A DNA stretch of 64,000 nucleotides from Ashinkailepas kermadecensis (GCA_034440615.1 JAOTOM010003856.1:124001-188000), one strand, 5' to 3'. Positions 23,815 through 34,619 are shown, numbered from the stretch's first letter. Translations and numbers: made by a program. The notes: generated from the sequence alone by a model not told the origin.

Positions 23815-23990
23815 TTGACGTTTGTGAAAGATCAGACGGAGCAACTTCCTGTGGCCGACCGGCCCCCTCCCCTTCCATCCCTTCATGTGGAGAATGGCAA
23901 AAACTCCCCTGCCGATCTGGTGTCGCTGACGTGGGAGGCCGCCCCAGCTACCCCCAGACTTGTGCCCCAGCTACCGACGAGATTTGTTGA
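23815..23990 (+). pseudogene. Possible fibronectin-III-like exon fragment
   Basis: The frame from 23815 reads FVKDQTEQLPVADRPPPLPSL, then HVENGKNSPADLVSLTWEAAP. Proline start, VEN turn and SLTWEAAP strand resemble the N-terminal half of an FN3 domain. No convincing splice pair frames it, and the rest of the domain was not found nearby. It could be a decayed duplicate of a receptor exon; chance resemblance is not excluded. Confidence 0.3.
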
Positions 23991-24424
23991 GAGCGCCAAA
24001 ATCGCAGGTTTATCGTTATGGTCACGTGTTCATCCTCATTGCCGCGATACATCTCCAACGCAGGTTTCGTGTTTGGCGGTCGTTGTTGCAGGGTTGTCTG
24101 GAAATGTTTGCGGCTGTCTGTATAGTTGCATATGTCAAGCTTCGATGTGGGCTGTGCCGGAATCATTTGGTCGAGTTGGTCGAAAGTTTCACACATCATG
24201 CCAACAGATGACGACGGTCGCTTAGGACCAGCCTGGGCACGTGGACACGTGCCACGTGCCACGTGCCACTAACTGAGGTCATATCGCAACAAAAAGTTGG
24301 CCAGGGCCACAGCCTATGCCAGAAGTCGCAAACACCTGACATTTTGTGGATGTATGAGCCACACAGGCATGGGCGTCGCCACCGTGGGGCGTTCCCCAGC
24401 CATTTTCCGGTGGAGAACAGTCTT

Positions 24425-26185
24425 CTCCGCAGTCCAAGAAGACGTTAGACAGACGTTAGTTAGACGCTCTTAGACGTTAGACAGCCCTCATCGAGATCGG
24501 GAGCTTGCACTCTTACTTGCTGCGGTGTTTCGCCGACTTCTACGGCCACTCTCCGACTTATTATTATTCTCTCTAACCAATTGCAGCTCCTTTCCGACTA
24601 AATACGGCAATGGACAACATTGGAGGACCTCTTCCTGACTTCCAGTTTTTGCATGTCCAGCTTGAGTTGGTGCCGTTCAGCTTTAAACAACTCTTTCTTA
24701 CTATAGACAGCCCTTTGCGAGCTTGCCGTTTGGCTTAATATCGCTCCTCGTCGACCCACAGTGTCCCGACTACGATTCATGTGACTTTACAACGGCAAGA
24801 CTTTACAACGACCCTTTGTGACTTTACAACGGCCACTATTCGACTGAGAAAAAATACTTTAGAAAATGTTTAAAATACCACCATCCCATTCCAGTTCGTA
24901 CGACGCTCTGGAACTTAAGCTCTCTTGCATCTCAGAGGCCCCTCAGTAATTTCAGAATCTCTCCGACTAAACAGGAACGCTGTCAAAATATAGATCGTCT
25001 CTGTCTGACTTAACACGGCTCCTGTTCGACATAGGACTTTGGCGGCCCATCTCCGACTGTGGCGATCCCTCCGAGTACAGAGGACGCCTCCCGAACACAA
25101 TAGCCCCTGTCGACTTCAAGCCACCCTTGGACAGATTAATTCGGCCATTGCCAGATTAATATGGCCCATCTCCATTTCAAGTCGGCCCCTCCGCAATCTC
25201 AAACGGCCCCCTCTCCCACTTCAAGAGACCCTTTAAGATTGTAAACGGCCCCAGTCTCTGACTTTAAATGACCCACCTGCGACTTCAGACTGACGGCTTT
25301 GAATTTGGACGAACTACCTGGCGTGAAATAACCTTTCTACGACTGTTATAACTCTCCGATTTTAGATGGCCTCTCTCTTAATTAGGACGACCTCCCAGCA
25401 ACTCAGACGGACCATCGGCAATTCAATACGTTCCCTGTCAATTTCGAATGTCACCTCACCGACTTAATCCGTCCGCTGCCGATTTTTGCTAATATTTACT
25501 TTGCTATATGACCTATGCAGCCGATGCGCCCCTCAACTACAATAACAATACAAAGCTTTACTTTAATTGTCCGATTTCATGTAGTCAGTCATGAAAATAC
25601 AGTGCCTCCCAGACTAAAGACGGCCTTCGGTCTCATTTAGACTTTAGACTCTCCGGTTTCAAATGGCGCCTCTCCGACCTGAGAATCTGACTTTGACTCC
25701 AAATGTACCCTTTCCTACTTGAGATGGCCAACTTCTAAGTTCGATGGCCATTTTCCGACACAAAGCGACTCCTCTACGTGATGTTAGATGGTAATCTTCG
25801 ATTCCAGGTGGCATCCGCTCGACTCAAGACTCATCCGTGCGAGCTCAGGCGACCCTCCCCGACTTAATATAACCCTCTGTCTATCCAGTCAGACATTGTC
25901 TGACTTTCTGCGGCCCCTGTCTTAGCTTGGATGACCATTTTCTAGCCAATTACATCCCCTCCGACAAAAACAACCGATGTCTAAAATTTAGACTGTCTCT
26001 CTCTAACTTCACAAGAGTTTCTTGGACTTAAGATGGCTCCTCTTCGACTTTGGAGTTCTTTCTGAGCACAGACGGCGATTCTCGAATTGAAAATGCCCCT
26101 GTCGACTTCAAATCGCTCATCGACAAAGTATTGCACTTAATCTGCTCATTTCAGCCCTCTCCAGCTCTAAAATGACCTCTCCCAC
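24425..26185. repeat. Degenerate short-period array (family B), about 1.7 kb
   Basis: Dozens of imperfect 20-35-bp units pair CTCCGACTT or TCCGACTTAA with ACGGCC/GATGGCC/CCCCTC. Examples are TTTACAACGGCAAGACTTTACAACG near 24785, GACTTCAAGTCGGCCC-like units near 25170, and GACTTAATATAACCC near 25860. No two adjacent units are identical, so it is either very old or built by a process other than recent tandem duplication. No gene is seen within. Confidence 0.6.
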
Positions 26186-26189
26186 CTAA

Positions 26190-28325
26190 TAACAACGACT
26201 CCTTACATAGTGGCGGTTTTCTCGGGTCGGCAAGAAAAACACGGAGCCGACTTCCGTGACAATTTTTGATCCGAAAGGCTGAATTAGGGTTAGCGTTATC
26301 GACGTTAATTCGTGTTGGCTGTGGTGTTTCCATGGACAAAACGTCTCGCAGCCTCACTGGATTAGGCTCGGCTCCAATCACATAAATCGCCTTACGCTCA
26401 ATGTTCCTACGACCCTTACAAGGTCTAGCCTGAATCAGCCAAAGCCAGCGAATCGGCTGATCGCCTTGCCATAGACATCCTTAACGCACATGTGTTTTCA
26501 TCTCCGCGCGCGCTTTAAAACGGGAGTGCTGGGTGAGCGATGGCAGACCCAGCAGTACATTCGTGCTGTTGGCCAAGGAACTTGCGACGAAGTGGCAAGT
26601 TCCTTGTGCTAGATGCATGGTGGGCTAATAGATTGGGAGGTGAACGACTGGTGGCATGTGTGCTGATTTAGTATTCCTATTGACTCGGTTCAATCAGACC
26701 ATTGTTCAGGTTGATGATTAACTCATGCAAAAAAATCCAGAGGGGACAAAAATATCGTGATTCAGTCGTGATCCAGTATGCATTAATCATTACGGAATGA
26801 ACATCGATGTTTTCTTTTGTTGGCAGAATCATGATTGAATCATATTATGTTCGCTTCAGCAAGTTTTCATGGAACAAGTTCATATCTACTTGAAATGAAA
26901 CAAATTTGGTTCATTTGGAGGGAAAATTTGGTTGAATGACTTGGGAGGGCGCAGCGCCAGTTGTTTGGACTGACCTTGATCACGGCCACGGTCACGGCTA
27001 TCAGAATACTTTAAGGCTGTGCAGGGCTGTGCTCGGTAGTAAATGTTCGAAATAAATTGTTTCTAAAAATGTATAGTCATTTTCGGATATGCTTGATACA
27101 AACGAATAGAGCTTGAATGCGATTCCAAATGCTCATGCATCTCATTGAGAAGAAAGCAGTCAAGAACTATGTAAGAAAGCATCCACATTGTTCGATATAT
27201 ATTTGTTTTTGTATATTACTCAAACATTACTCGGCTTGGTGCCCGGATTAGAATCAGGTTTAGTAGTTGCATCCGAGAAGTTCCCATGACCGGCGTAAAC
27301 CGGATTGAGATCTTAAATCGGGTTAGGGGTGATCATGGAAACTGGGTCACTGTCTACCCATGCGCGGGAACAGTGTCGTGTTCAACATTTATGTCGATAA
27401 TGAAGGTGGCTTAAATTATACCACAAAGATACAAATTGCGGAGGAAAACTGTCTCTCCTTTCTACCTTACACACCAAAAAGCGACAAATACCTTTCATAA
27501 AAGCGATACAAGTAACAGAAAATACTTGTTGCACCTTGCTTGCTTTGCTGACTATAAAAACAACCAGAAATGAAACATTTTTTATATATATATTATATAT
27601 TTTTTATAAACATTTTTATTATAGGCTTAGTGCACAGGGACATCTTAGGTTACATGTCTGAACTCAAATTTTCACATACCAGAATGCAAAATTAAGGCAA
27701 CTAAAGCAATGGTAGGGAACAAAGACACTCTGTTGTTTTCTTATAAATATTTCGTGACTATGAATTACATGGAACATATAAATATTTCATATTTTACCGA
27801 GCTAATATTTTAAAGCGAGAGCTTAAATACGCAGACTAACATAATGGCAGTTATAAGTCACTAGAACGGATCAGGTTTAGCACGAATGCAACTCGAAACT
27901 TGCACCTGATTTTCTGCTGTGTAAAAATAAAAACATTAGCTGGCTAGAATTTCATGAGACGGTGCGAGAGTAGCAGGGCATCAGGCAGGTATGGTGCTAT
28001 GGGAAAACGATTGTGTGAGGGCACATGAAGTACACCTCAGAAAAATGAGGTTGAATCAAGTTGTTGGGAGGTGTTGCAACCCGAGGAAGTAGCTGCTCAG
28101 TAAGTGGGAAGGCCGGGTGGGACGTGCCGTGAACTTCTGAGGACAGCATTCGAGTTGCAACTCAGCATTGGAGTGCGGAGTTTTAGATGATATTTTGTAT
28201 TTGTTCACAAAATTACGAACAGAAGAGTTCCATTTATATGCGGAATTATGGGCCGACAACCGCAATTCTAGCAAAAATGTCTGTTGATCTTGACATTATA
28301 TGATTGAGTAAAATCCTCCGAGTAA
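26190..28325. other. AT-rich intergenic sequence, no gene recognised
   Basis: Ordinary AT-rich DNA with an (AT)-rich tract near 27580-27620. No supported feature. Confidence 0.65.
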
Positions 28326-28560
28326 AGGCTGCTGCTCGCTGCCGGACCTCTCCTGGCCGCCGGCCGCGCGTCTGCTGGGCGGGAGACCCTGACTGGCTGC
28401 CACCGCGGGGGGGGGGGCTGCTGCTCACTGTCGGACCTCTCCTGGCCACCAGCCGCGCGTCTACTGGGCGAGAGACCTTGACTGGCTGCCACCGCGGGCG
28501 GGGTGCTGCTGCTAGCTGCTGCTCGCTGCTGCTAGCTGCTGCTCGCTGCTGCTACGAGCG
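28325..28560. repeat. About 115-bp two-copy duplication plus GCTGCT tract
   Basis: GGACCTCTCCTGGCCRCC..GCGCGTCTRCTGGGCG..TGACTGGCTGCCACCGCGGG occurs at about 28346 and 28434, followed by CTGCTGCTAGCTGCTGCTCG repeats. Confidence 0.85.
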
Positions 28561-28667
28561 CGCCCTGCCGGAGTTCCGGTGCCACAGTACGGCTCTTTCA
28601 GTGAGGATCGGCTGCTGTTGAGATCCTTCGTGATTATATAAGCGGCTACATTATCTAGAACGGCTAC

Positions 28668-28815
28668 TGCGACTCGGCTACAGACACCTGGTGGTGGTGG
28701 TGGTGGTGCATCTGGTGGCCGCTTGGCTACAGACACCTGGTGGTGGTGGTGCATCTGGTGGCCGCTTGGCTACAGATACCTGGTGGTGGTGGTGGTGCAT
28801 CTGGTGGCCGCTTCA
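28668..28815. repeat. About 45-bp tandem repeat with (GGT)n core, 3 units
   Basis: GGCTACAGACACCTGGTGGT, more GGT, then GCATCTGGTGGCCGCTT, three times, with the GGT count varying between units. Confidence 0.9.
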
Positions 28816-28909
28816 CTGCAGAACACCCAATTACACATGCATCCACCCTAAACGTACATAGCTGTTTTGAATGCAAAAACCAAGCTGTTCTAATGAACTG
28901 ATCTTTCAG

Positions 28910-29029
28910 GGTTACGTCGTCTGCAGACCCTGAAGATGTGACTGCTGTAGCTGATTCACACCGTCTGCTGAAATGGGCATCATTCCACTGGCAGCGTGTC
29001 TGCTCATCATGCTGCCGTCCGGCGTACAT
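28910..29029 (+). CDS. Signal-peptide exon of a putative secreted Cys-rich protein (coding from 28973)
   Basis: The exon follows a strong acceptor with a branch-point-like CTAATGA and ATCTTTCAG ending 28909. ATG 28973 encodes MGIIPLAACLLIMLPSGVH, a good cleavable signal peptide, and the exon stops at CAT|gtaagc (donor 29030) in phase 0. A minimal upstream ATG-TGA start-stop element lies at 28936-28941 in the 5' UTR, a context often associated with translational damping. The exon pairs by phase with the Cys-rich exon at 31089. The minus-strand frame over the same bases is treated as a shadow. Confidence 0.5.
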
Positions 29030-29279
29030 GTAAGCCCCAGCTCTACGCAAATCAGCGTATTTCATGCCTGGTGGAAAGGTGGTTAAAGCCTGGTGGTAAG
29101 GCTTGGACGGTTCATCCACCGGTACATAAAACCCCAGCAGAAACCCACTCGTATGCCTATTATCCCGTAAGAAAGCTGGTGACCTTACCCACACGTCCAG
29201 GGATAGAAGTCTCCTCGGGTAATAGAGTGATAGTATAGTAATCTACTATGTAAGAGGTTCATGTCGATGAACAATATTG

Positions 29280-30030
29280 CGGGACCCGACAAAATTCAGG
29301 ACGGAGCCTTCCAAAATATGGAAAGATTCAGAAAAATACAAGTCTGAGCCAGTAAAATCTCTCCGGAGCCCCAAATATGCTACCAGATGCCTTTAAAAAA
29401 ATAACTTACAGCCCCGAAAAATACGCATCGGAGCTCGAAAAATCCCGGCGGGACACAAACACATGGCGCCGAGGAACTGAAAAATCAGGCCGGGTCTCAG
29501 ACTTTTTAAAAAATCAGAAGAATTCACCAAAAAAATGCGTCTGGCTCAGAAACCTGGCGTAGCCCCCCTCCCCCCACCGGAATAACGCACCTGGGCCCGA
29601 AAGGTCGCGCCGTGACCCCTATAAATTTTACCGGAGCCACTAAAATCGTGCTGTGGTCCAACAAATGTGCGTCAAGAGCCCCAAATAAACACAGCAGAAC
29701 CCTAAGAGCACAATGGTGGGCGGAAATGCACCGGGCCCTCCGAAGCGTACCCAGCCTCGGAAAATGTGGCGGGGTCTCAGAACATGCATTGCGGCTCTAA
29801 ATAAACACACCGGGAGCTCAAGAAAACACAACGGAGGCTCTCAAAGCATACCGGGGCCATGAGATCACATCGAGGCCTCGTACACCTAGCAATACACACC
29901 TAGCTAGGGCCTCGTTTCGGGGTAGCCAATCTGGGAGCGTATTTAACCAAAGAGATGAAGTGCATCGAAGCTCAGCGGGTATCTGAAGTTCTTGACCACC
30001 AGAAAGTAAGGGAAGAAAATAATCGAATTT
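29280..30030. mobile_element. Shorter copy of the dispersed degenerate-array element (homologous to 57.46-58.35 kb)
   Basis: Landmarks occur in the same order as at 57470-58345: GAAAGATTC, CCAGATGC, GGGACACAAA, AATCAGGCCG, CAAATAAACA, CACCGGGAGCT, CTCTCAAAGCA, then beyond the array GAGCGTATTTAACCAAA (29935 versus 58261) and GTGCATC-AAGCTCAG. Units are 25-35 bp, an A-rich AAAAATCGC spacer plus a C/G core. The shared unique tail marks one boundary near 30030. Confidence 0.7.
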
Positions 30031-30189
30031 AAATGATATAATTTTCCAAGCTAACTCCCATATGAGGCATTCCACACCTCAAATATGGCATAGGACTATC
30101 ATGCGACAGCAATTGGCAAAACGTAGGAGGCCTAGCAGAAACCAGAGAACCGCTCGTAGTGTGGCGAATGCGCCGAATGCGCAGGACGG

Positions 30190-30600
30190 GTTGTACACGT
30201 GCACGAACGTTGGCGTTTTGGCTACGGGGCGTTATTATCTGGAATAACTGAAATTTTAAGATTTTACATTTTTAGTTGATTTGCACAGGTGCAATTTCAG
30301 CAGTGCGAGGTCACTTATCAAGGGATACGAAAAGAAAACCTTCGAACAGGATGGGGGGGGGGGTTAGGGTTGAAATCCGGCGACTCAGAAACGATTATGG
30401 TAGATTGGGTCCTCCTCGCATGATAATTAAGTTGGTCACTGACTATTTTATGAAAAACGGCCCCTTTTGAAAAAAGTGATAGAAATCCGGCGAAATTTTT
30501 AAAATGGTGGTAGGTGGGCCCCGCCAAATCCTTCCGCCCCCCCCCCTAGCGCCAATCTTTGGTACGCCAGTCTTTGGTACGCCAGTGGGTGGGTTCCCCA
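30190..30600. mobile_element. Non-autonomous dispersed repeat, copy A (pair with about 50590-50870)
   Basis: Begins near GTACACGTGCACGAACGTTG (30193) and carries AAATCCGGCGA, GGTAGATTGGG and AACGGCCCCTTTTG blocks, then CCAAATCCTTCCGCCCC and GGTACGCCAGTG. The copy at 50.6 kb has the corresponding blocks in the same order. No open frame of note. Confidence 0.65.
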
Positions 30601-31088
30601 ATCGATTTCAGCCCTCCCATTTTCTTAATGCATCGGCCCGCCAATGATTTTCATTAATCATTCCTGTCATAAATCTTCCCAGCGCGTCATCATCGTATGC
30701 AAGAATGGTATGGAAATGCATCCAAGATCCACATCATAGTACTCAAATTTCATGTTTTGCACCCCAAACCAGTCGTCGCCACGAGTTCAATGTCATAGGT
30801 GGAGGATAAACAGCAAAATTGGTTTTGCGAGCGATACAGTTGGGATTGGGAAATAGAAGAAGTCTTTGTCAACGTATTGGGCTAAGCAGTAGGCAGTGCA
30901 AATTTTCACATAATTATTGTTGCATGAGTCAAAGTTGGTGTTCCATGTTCTATGCCTACAAATCTTTACTTCCTCCTATATTCACCCATGAGTACAATCA
31001 CAAATTCTTGCTTCAGGGAGGCGTGTCGATTGAGCTTCGCTTGTCGATCGCAGAACCACCACTGGTGAGCGCCTAAAATGTGTTCCAG

Positions 31089-31278
31089 AGTTTCTTGTTT
31101 CCACTCAAAGATGGCGCCAAGTGTAAGGACAACGCCGACTGTTCTTCGCCGTCATTTCCGCGCGGCTGCTGCCTGATGACTGGTCTGCAGCACGGAAGAC
31201 CAGTGGGCCGCTGCCAACCCATCTCCAGACTGGGTCAGTACCGGGTCAGCACCTCTGCAGAAGCCGTCTTTGACGTCA
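31089..31278 (+). CDS. Prokineticin/astakine-like Cys-rich exon
   Basis: Reading from acceptor gtgttccag (ends 31088) in phase 0 gives SFLFPLKDGAKCKDNADCSS, then a segment with GCC, then GRCQPISRLGQ. Spacing C-x5-C, a CC pair, then C-x-P and L-G follows the start of the prokineticin/colipase-like fold used by crustacean astakines (haematopoietic cytokines). The usual Cys after LG-x-x is not seen. Joined to the signal-peptide exon it would make a small secreted protein. A good donor (gtgagc) begins at 31279, but the frame also stays open to TGA 31350-31352, so this may instead be the last exon. A second possible acceptor at 31110 would be phase 1 and would not match the upstream exon. Family assignment rests on the Cys pattern only. 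Confidence 0.5.
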
Positions 31279-31335
31279 GTGAGCTGGTCTTGGTGGTGGA
31301 TGACACCCTCGGATTGGAAGACCAGCAAAATGCTT

Positions 31336-31575
31336 TCAGTAGGAGAGGGTGAACAAGTTAGCTGATTTCTGCTGAACATTTCCTTTCTTACAAGCTAAGG
31401 ACGTTTTGGGACGGAGTGGCAATTTGTGACCGGCTAAGACGCTGGAGGAGCCACCTTTGAGCAACATAAAAGTTTGACCAAAAGTATCAATCATCGGCGA
31501 TGACATTAAAATGTTTCCGTAGGTGTGAATAGGAACGCAATCCATTTTTAACATGTAATTATGGATCCGAAAAGC
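31336..31575 (-). CDS. Unrecognised minus-strand open exon-like segment
   Basis: After a tgattttcacag acceptor (exon from 31575) an 80-codon frame reads AFRIHNYMLKMDCVPIHTYG and on to a stop at 31336. Residue composition looks protein-like, but I recognise no family. It overlaps the 3' continuation of the plus-strand Cys-rich frame by a few bases. Possibly a decayed gene or transposon piece. Confidence 0.25.
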   Translation of the reverse strand, partial: AFRIHNYMLKMDCVPIHTYGNILMSSPMIDTFGQTFMLLKGGSSSVLAGHKLPLRPKTSLACKKGNVQQKSANLFTLSY

Positions 31576-31681
31576 CTGTGAAAATCAATCATACTACCGC
31601 TTTGTTGGAGGTCAAACGAATGGACTCAATGGCAAGTTCTGAAGAGTTCCGAGAGGACTACGATTGCTGTCAGCGAGCATG

Positions 31682-31874
31682 TCAGATTTCCTTCATTTCA
31701 ATCGACCAAGCATTGATCCAAACACCATTGATGTTCTTCGGATTGCCTTTGGACGCCACACTATGTGAGACCCAGTCGTTGTCGCCCAGCCCTATTTGGT
31801 TGAAATGGTCGCTAACGAGAATAATTGTGTTCGGGATTTTTCGATGTATCTGTCCGCAGTAGCAATGGACCAGG
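31682..31874 (-). CDS. Unrecognised minus-strand open exon-like segment
   Basis: Acceptor ttttctttgacttccgggcag is followed by a frame reading YCGQIHRKIPNTIILVSDHF, then NQIGLGDNDWVSHSVAS and on to IEMKEI and a stop (31682). A protein-like segment of unknown family. It shares strand and spacing with 31336-31575, so the two may be pieces of one decayed gene. Confidence 0.3.
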
Positions 31875-31949
31875 CTGCCCGGAAGTCAAAGAAAATTAAC
31901 GTCTGTCACCCATAAAAGCACAACTTGTGTGGCCCGTCTGTTGAGGCAT

Positions 31950-32490
31950 CTGGGCCTGTGCCGACTTAGTGGCCCGTCTGTAGAGGCATCTGGGACCCGT
32001 ACCGACTTAGTGGCCCGTCTGTAGATGTATCTGGGACCTGTACCGACTTAGTGGCCCGTCTGTAGAGGCATCTGGGACCCGTACCGACTTAGTGGCCCGT
32101 CTGTAAAGGTATCTGGGACCTGTACCGACTTAGTGGCCCGTCTGTAGAGGCATCTGGGACCTGCTCGTCTCACAATCGAAAGATTGTGGGTTCGAATCTC
32201 ACCTGTCGCTACTCTTCGCCCGCGACCAATCGGCGTGAGAGATTGGCGACGCTATATGACTCAACGGTCGACGTGTCGTAAAACCAATAACTAACCAAGG
32301 CATCTGGGACCCGTACCGATTTCGTGGCCCGTCTGTTGAGGTATCTGGGACCCGTACCGACTTAGTGGCCCGTCTGTTGAGGTATCTGGGACCTGTACCG
32401 ACTTAGTGGCCCGTCTGTAGAGGCATCTGGGACCCGTACCGACTTAGTGGCCCGTCTGCATAGGCATCTGGGACCCGTACCGACTTAGTG
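31950..32490. repeat. 41-bp minisatellite, about 10 units, split by a SINE
   Basis: Unit TGGCCCGTCTGTAGAGGCAT plus CTGGGACCCGTACCGACTTAG with small variants. Six units precede and about four follow the insertion at 32162-32297. Confidence 0.93.
32162..32297 (+). mobile_element. 5'-truncated tRNA-derived SINE inside the 41-bp minisatellite
   Basis: Starts inside the tRNA part (CTCGTCTCACAATCGAAAGA), keeps the B-box GGTTCGAATC, then a tRNA-unrelated body (CTACTCTTCGCCCGCGACC..) and the tail CCAATAACTAACC. It is about 90% alike to the full copy at 62693-62856. AGGCATCTGGGACC is present on both sides (32148-32161 and 32298-32311), consistent with a 14-bp target-site duplication. Confidence 0.88.
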
Positions 32491-32690
32491 AGCCGTGAGT
32501 GGTTCCCCCAGAACCGATATGAAGACCGAGCACAACATCCAAGTACCTTTTGCTCGGGAGCTTCGGAGAAATAGTTGACAGGGTCAGCAACATGAAAGCT
32601 ACTGCATTCAAGACGCATTGCCCATTCGTAGACGACTCCATGTTAAGATCAGTAATTATTGGTGGGGCGAAGCCGAGCATTAAAATTGCT
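32483..32690 (-). other. Open frame of unknown nature (MLGFAPPIITDLNMESS..)
   Basis: A 78-residue minus-strand frame includes a hydrophobic stretch (VLNAVAFMLLTLSTIS) that could pass for a signal anchor. Its end runs into the minisatellite and no family is recognised. A second frame over the same bases is also open, weakening the case. Confidence 0.2.
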
Positions 32691-32834
32691 TGAGTCCCTC
32701 CGAAATGATGTTCTACTTATGCTCTTCCTTGCTATTTTTAATGGGGTGGATGCGTTTCATTTATCAATCGACAGCAATGGTCAGGATTTGGATTTCTCCC
32801 AGGATTTGAAATCCTGGGTACTTCCCTTGGACAC

Positions 32835-33232
32835 TTCTCTTAGATTATTCCCTTAGATACTTTCCTTAGATACACCCCTTAGATACTTCCCTTAGATACT
32901 TCCCTTAGATACTTCCCTTAGATACTTCCCTTAGATACTTCCCTTAGATACTTCCCTTAGATACTTCCCTTAGATACTTCCCTTAGATACTTCCCTTAGA
33001 TGCTTCCCTTAGATGCTTCCCTTAGATGCTTCCCTTAGATGCTTCCCTTAGATGCTTCCCTTAGATGCTTCCTTAGATGCTTCCTTAGATGCTTCCTTAG
33101 ATGCTTCCTTAGATGCTTCCTTAGATACTTCCCTTAGATACTTCCCTTAGATACTTCCCTTAGATAGTTCCCTTAGATAGTTCCCTTAGATAGTTCCCTT
33201 AGATAGTTCCCTTAGATAGTTCCCGTAGGCAT
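32835..33232. repeat. 12/13-bp tandem array (TTAGATACTTCCC) in homogenised blocks
   Basis: About 31 units: first mostly TACTTCCC-type, then six TGCTTCCC units, five 12-bp TGCTTCC units, a few TACTTCCC units and five TAGTTCCC units. Each variant occurs as a contiguous block. Confidence 0.95.
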
Positions 33233-33389
33233 TTCCGTTAGAAGATTGAAGAAGAAATGTAATTATCTTCGTAAGAACGGTTGACTTGCAGAGTACATTG
33301 CATTTTCCTTACAAACTTACTTGAAACTTTTCATCACAGCAACCACAGTAGCTGCCTTTCAACGAGTGGCGTTGCTTGGTATCTGTCAA

Positions 33390-33645
33390 CGCCGGCCAGG
33401 CCCAGGCGGGCCAGTACGCCTGGTTCAGGCGGGCTCGCACGCCTGACTCAGGTGGTGCGGCACGCCTGACTCAGGCGGGCTGGCACGCCTGGCTCAGGCG
33501 GGCTGGCACGCCTGGCTCATGCGGGCCATTACGCCTGGCTCAGGCGGGCCATTACGCCTGGCTCAGGCGGGCCATTACGCCTGGCTCAGGCGGGCCATTA
33601 CGTCTCGTCCAGGTGGTGCGGCACGCCAGGCTCAGACGCGATTTA
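33390..33645. repeat. 23-bp minisatellite with a palindromic core, about 10 units
   Basis: Unit CAGGCGGGCCATTACGCCTG plus GCT, with TGGCA/CATTA variants. Every unit contains CAGGCG..CGCCTG inverted arms around an 8-base loop. Confidence 0.92.
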
Positions 33646-33649
33646 CACA

Positions 33650-34616
33650 CGCAGTTACAGGTGATGCAATCCAACTAAGCCAGGTTTGAAGACGACAGAT
33701 ATGGCAGGAGGAGGAAGGCAGAACCTGCTCTGAAAAATACGGGAGGTGGTCCTTTGAATCATCGTTGAGTAGCTGGCTACCCATTATAATGCGCGCTGTA
33801 CGGTAATGCAGTGTGACTGAAGCCTGCCTTTTGGGCGCTGTATGATCATCGCAGTAGATGCGCCCCTCAGCCCAAATAACTAACCGAAGCCTTCCTTTGA
33901 CATGCTGAAGTGACTGTTGATGTGAGCGTGTGACATGCGTGTGGTCGTACCACAACAATTCCACCTACACTGGCTGATCCACTGCCACGTTTTCCGTTCC
34001 CCAAGTATTTGCTTTCAAGCACATCTTCGCAGTTTTCTCAATTTATATCGAGCTTAATATAGCAATGGACAATTGTAACAAATATGATTCGGGCCCCAAT
34101 GCATTGGCAACGGAGGCTTTCGGCGTGAGTGGGGTAGGGGGTAAATGGATTTAATAATTTTCTTCTTTTTCCCTTCTGGGTCCGTCACTGTGCCGATGCA
34201 TTTACGCCAAACAGTTTACTTCCGGAAGTATCTAGGCGCAGCTGTGCATGTGCCGATGCAGTTACGGCAGACGAACACCTTGTGATGCATTTGTCGCAAT
34301 CATGTTCGGCGCAAACACATCTTGAGCAGCAACTAGCCTATAAACAATGAGAGCGAAGGCGGGAATTGGAAAACGGTGAGCACGAGCAGAAGGAGGAGGC
34401 GGCGGAATACTAAGGTGCTCTGACGAACTGCTCAGCTGCAAGTCGGTATCCTGAAAAGGTTTACAAGAAATGCGTCAAGGATTCAATCATTTTCAGCTGT
34501 GCGAAAAAGGATAGGATTCAGATCCTTCTAAAAAAAATGTGGTGTCTCGTCAGTAAAATAACTGTCATTCCGATATATAGCATTTAGTCCCACTTACACT
34601 GTGAAGAAGAGTTTCT

Positions 34617-34618
<2 letters not shown>
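33650..34618. other. No gene recognised
   Basis: Mixed-composition sequence. GTGCCGATGCA-TTACG occurs twice near 34190 and 34247. No supported gene. Confidence 0.6.

Positions 34619-34619
<1 letters not shown>

Noticed and set aside
28727..29194. Minus-strand frame with a BIR-like segment (ADLRRAGAYMYAGRQ)
   Set aside because: Resembles the inhibitor-of-apoptosis BIR pattern, but the second zinc Cys is missing and the plus strand has a better supported signal-peptide exon with splice sites at the same place.
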